Source of the DNA: an uncultured Bacteroides sp.
Lineage (GTDB): Bacteria > Bacteroidota > Bacteroidia > Bacteroidales > Bacteroidaceae
NCBI GenBank assembly: GCA_944321465.1
Contig: CALULL010000002.1
Span: 85,009 to 149,008 of the forward strand
Direction of reading: 5' to 3'
DNA: 64,000 nucleotides
The notes under the pieces were generated by a model. The model was not told the DNA's origin, made no database searches, and worked only from the letters and a program-made list of their open reading frames with translations. Positions 63,745 to 64,000 of this stretch are shown one piece after another (the stretch's first letter is position 1; each line of letters begins with the position of its first letter). The translations under genes and the position numbers were made by a program.

Positions 63745-63942
63745 TAAAAGATGGGGTCGTATTAGTTCCTCTGTTCGTTTACGTTCATCTTCCGTAATAC
63801 AGCTGTTCAGGATTTCGTCTCGTTTATCAGAGTCGATAACGAAAGCCTCATTGCAGCCGGTAAGGATGCCACGGTATATCCGAACATTCCGCTCTTTAAG
63901 AGGAGTGTCTACAGCTTCAATCTTTACGTGAGTTCGGGATAA
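63745..63942 (-). pseudogene. Remnant of a type IIG (Eco57I/TaqI-like) restriction-modification gene
   Basis: On the minus strand an open stretch without a start codon encodes KIEAVDTPLKERNVRIYRG followed by ILTGCNEAFVIDSDKRDEI and a TEDERKRTEELIRPHLL end. This matches the target-recognition/TaqI-like specificity region of single-chain type IIG enzymes (PLKDWDV-x-IYRGILTGxNEAF, then LIRPILRGRDIKRY). An in-frame stop (63952-63954) lies just upstream, and similarity ends abruptly at RPHLL, so only an internal fragment remains. The rest of the window to 64000 is AT-rich with no recognised gene. Confidence 0.65.
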
Positions 63943-64000
63943 GCTAATAAGTTAATAATGGAAAGGGAAATAGGTAATCACAGAAATATTTTGTAAATTT

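Overview
The window looks like a chromosomal segment of a gut-type member of the Bacteroidales (Bacteroides or a close relative), with moderate to high GC. The evidence is the gene content (SprA, DUF4249/TonB-dependent receptor pair, BACON lipoprotein, DUF4105, DUF4827, DUF4837, a subclass A2 beta-lactamase, butyrate kinase with phosphate butyryltransferase). It is also the many copies of the Bacteroidetes sigma-ABfr -7 element (TAnnTTTG) upstream of genes and the scarcity of strong Shine-Dalgarno sequences. No rRNA, tRNA or CRISPR array was seen.

Layout. (1) 0-13.8 kb, mostly minus strand: an acidic small protein, a DUF6340 lipoprotein, SecA, an alkaline-phosphatase-fold protein that seems to have lost its catalytic residues, a DUF4105 membrane protein, a translationally coupled DUF4249 lipoprotein/TonB-dependent receptor pair with a large unrecognised lipoprotein upstream, and a DUF4112 membrane protein. 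(2) 14-29 kb, plus strand, envelope and housekeeping: coaX, an outer-membrane barrel, lptC, a CorC/GldE-like protein, a SurA/PpiD-type isomerase, rlmN, a DUF4837 lipoprotein, pdxA, a sigma-54 activator, lptE, a TPR protein, secG (with a good terminator), an MFS transporter and a PqqD-like protein. (3) 29-34.5 kb: a candidate structured RNA, a BACON lipoprotein, a two-domain outer-membrane barrel, a small lipoprotein and a class A beta-lactamase, followed by about 1.1 kb of hairpins and two separate 23-bp tandem arrays. (4) 34.5-49.8 kb, minus strand: the giant type IX secretion translocon SprA, ruvA, glmM, a DUF4827 lipoprotein, a DHH phosphoesterase, lysA, lysC and an FtsE-like ATPase. (5) 50.1-54.35 kb: a foreign island with a ParB/DUF4417 protein, two small AT-richer genes that share an N-terminal motif (one looks like a CdiA-type tRNase), small and large terminase subunits, and then an IS1595-type transposase tail. 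No capsid or tail genes follow, so it is a prophage packaging module cut short. (6) 54.5-64 kb: a META-domain lipoprotein, an aldo/keto reductase, a frameshifted nitroreductase, an AraC regulator, a MarC protein, a TPR protein, buk and ptb, a small heat-shock protein, an AlaX-like editing protein and a relic of a type IIG restriction-modification gene at the window edge.

Working together: SecA, SecG, the periplasmic isomerase, LptC and LptE cover export and LPS transport; SprA extends export across the outer membrane. LysC and LysA catalyse the first and last steps of lysine synthesis. Ptb and Buk convert butyryl-CoA to butyrate with ATP formation. The most unusual items are the pseudo-phosphatase, the three-hairpin RNA candidate, the dispersed repeat families (including one with 18-bp terminal inverted repeats) and the truncated phage island with its toxin-like cassette.
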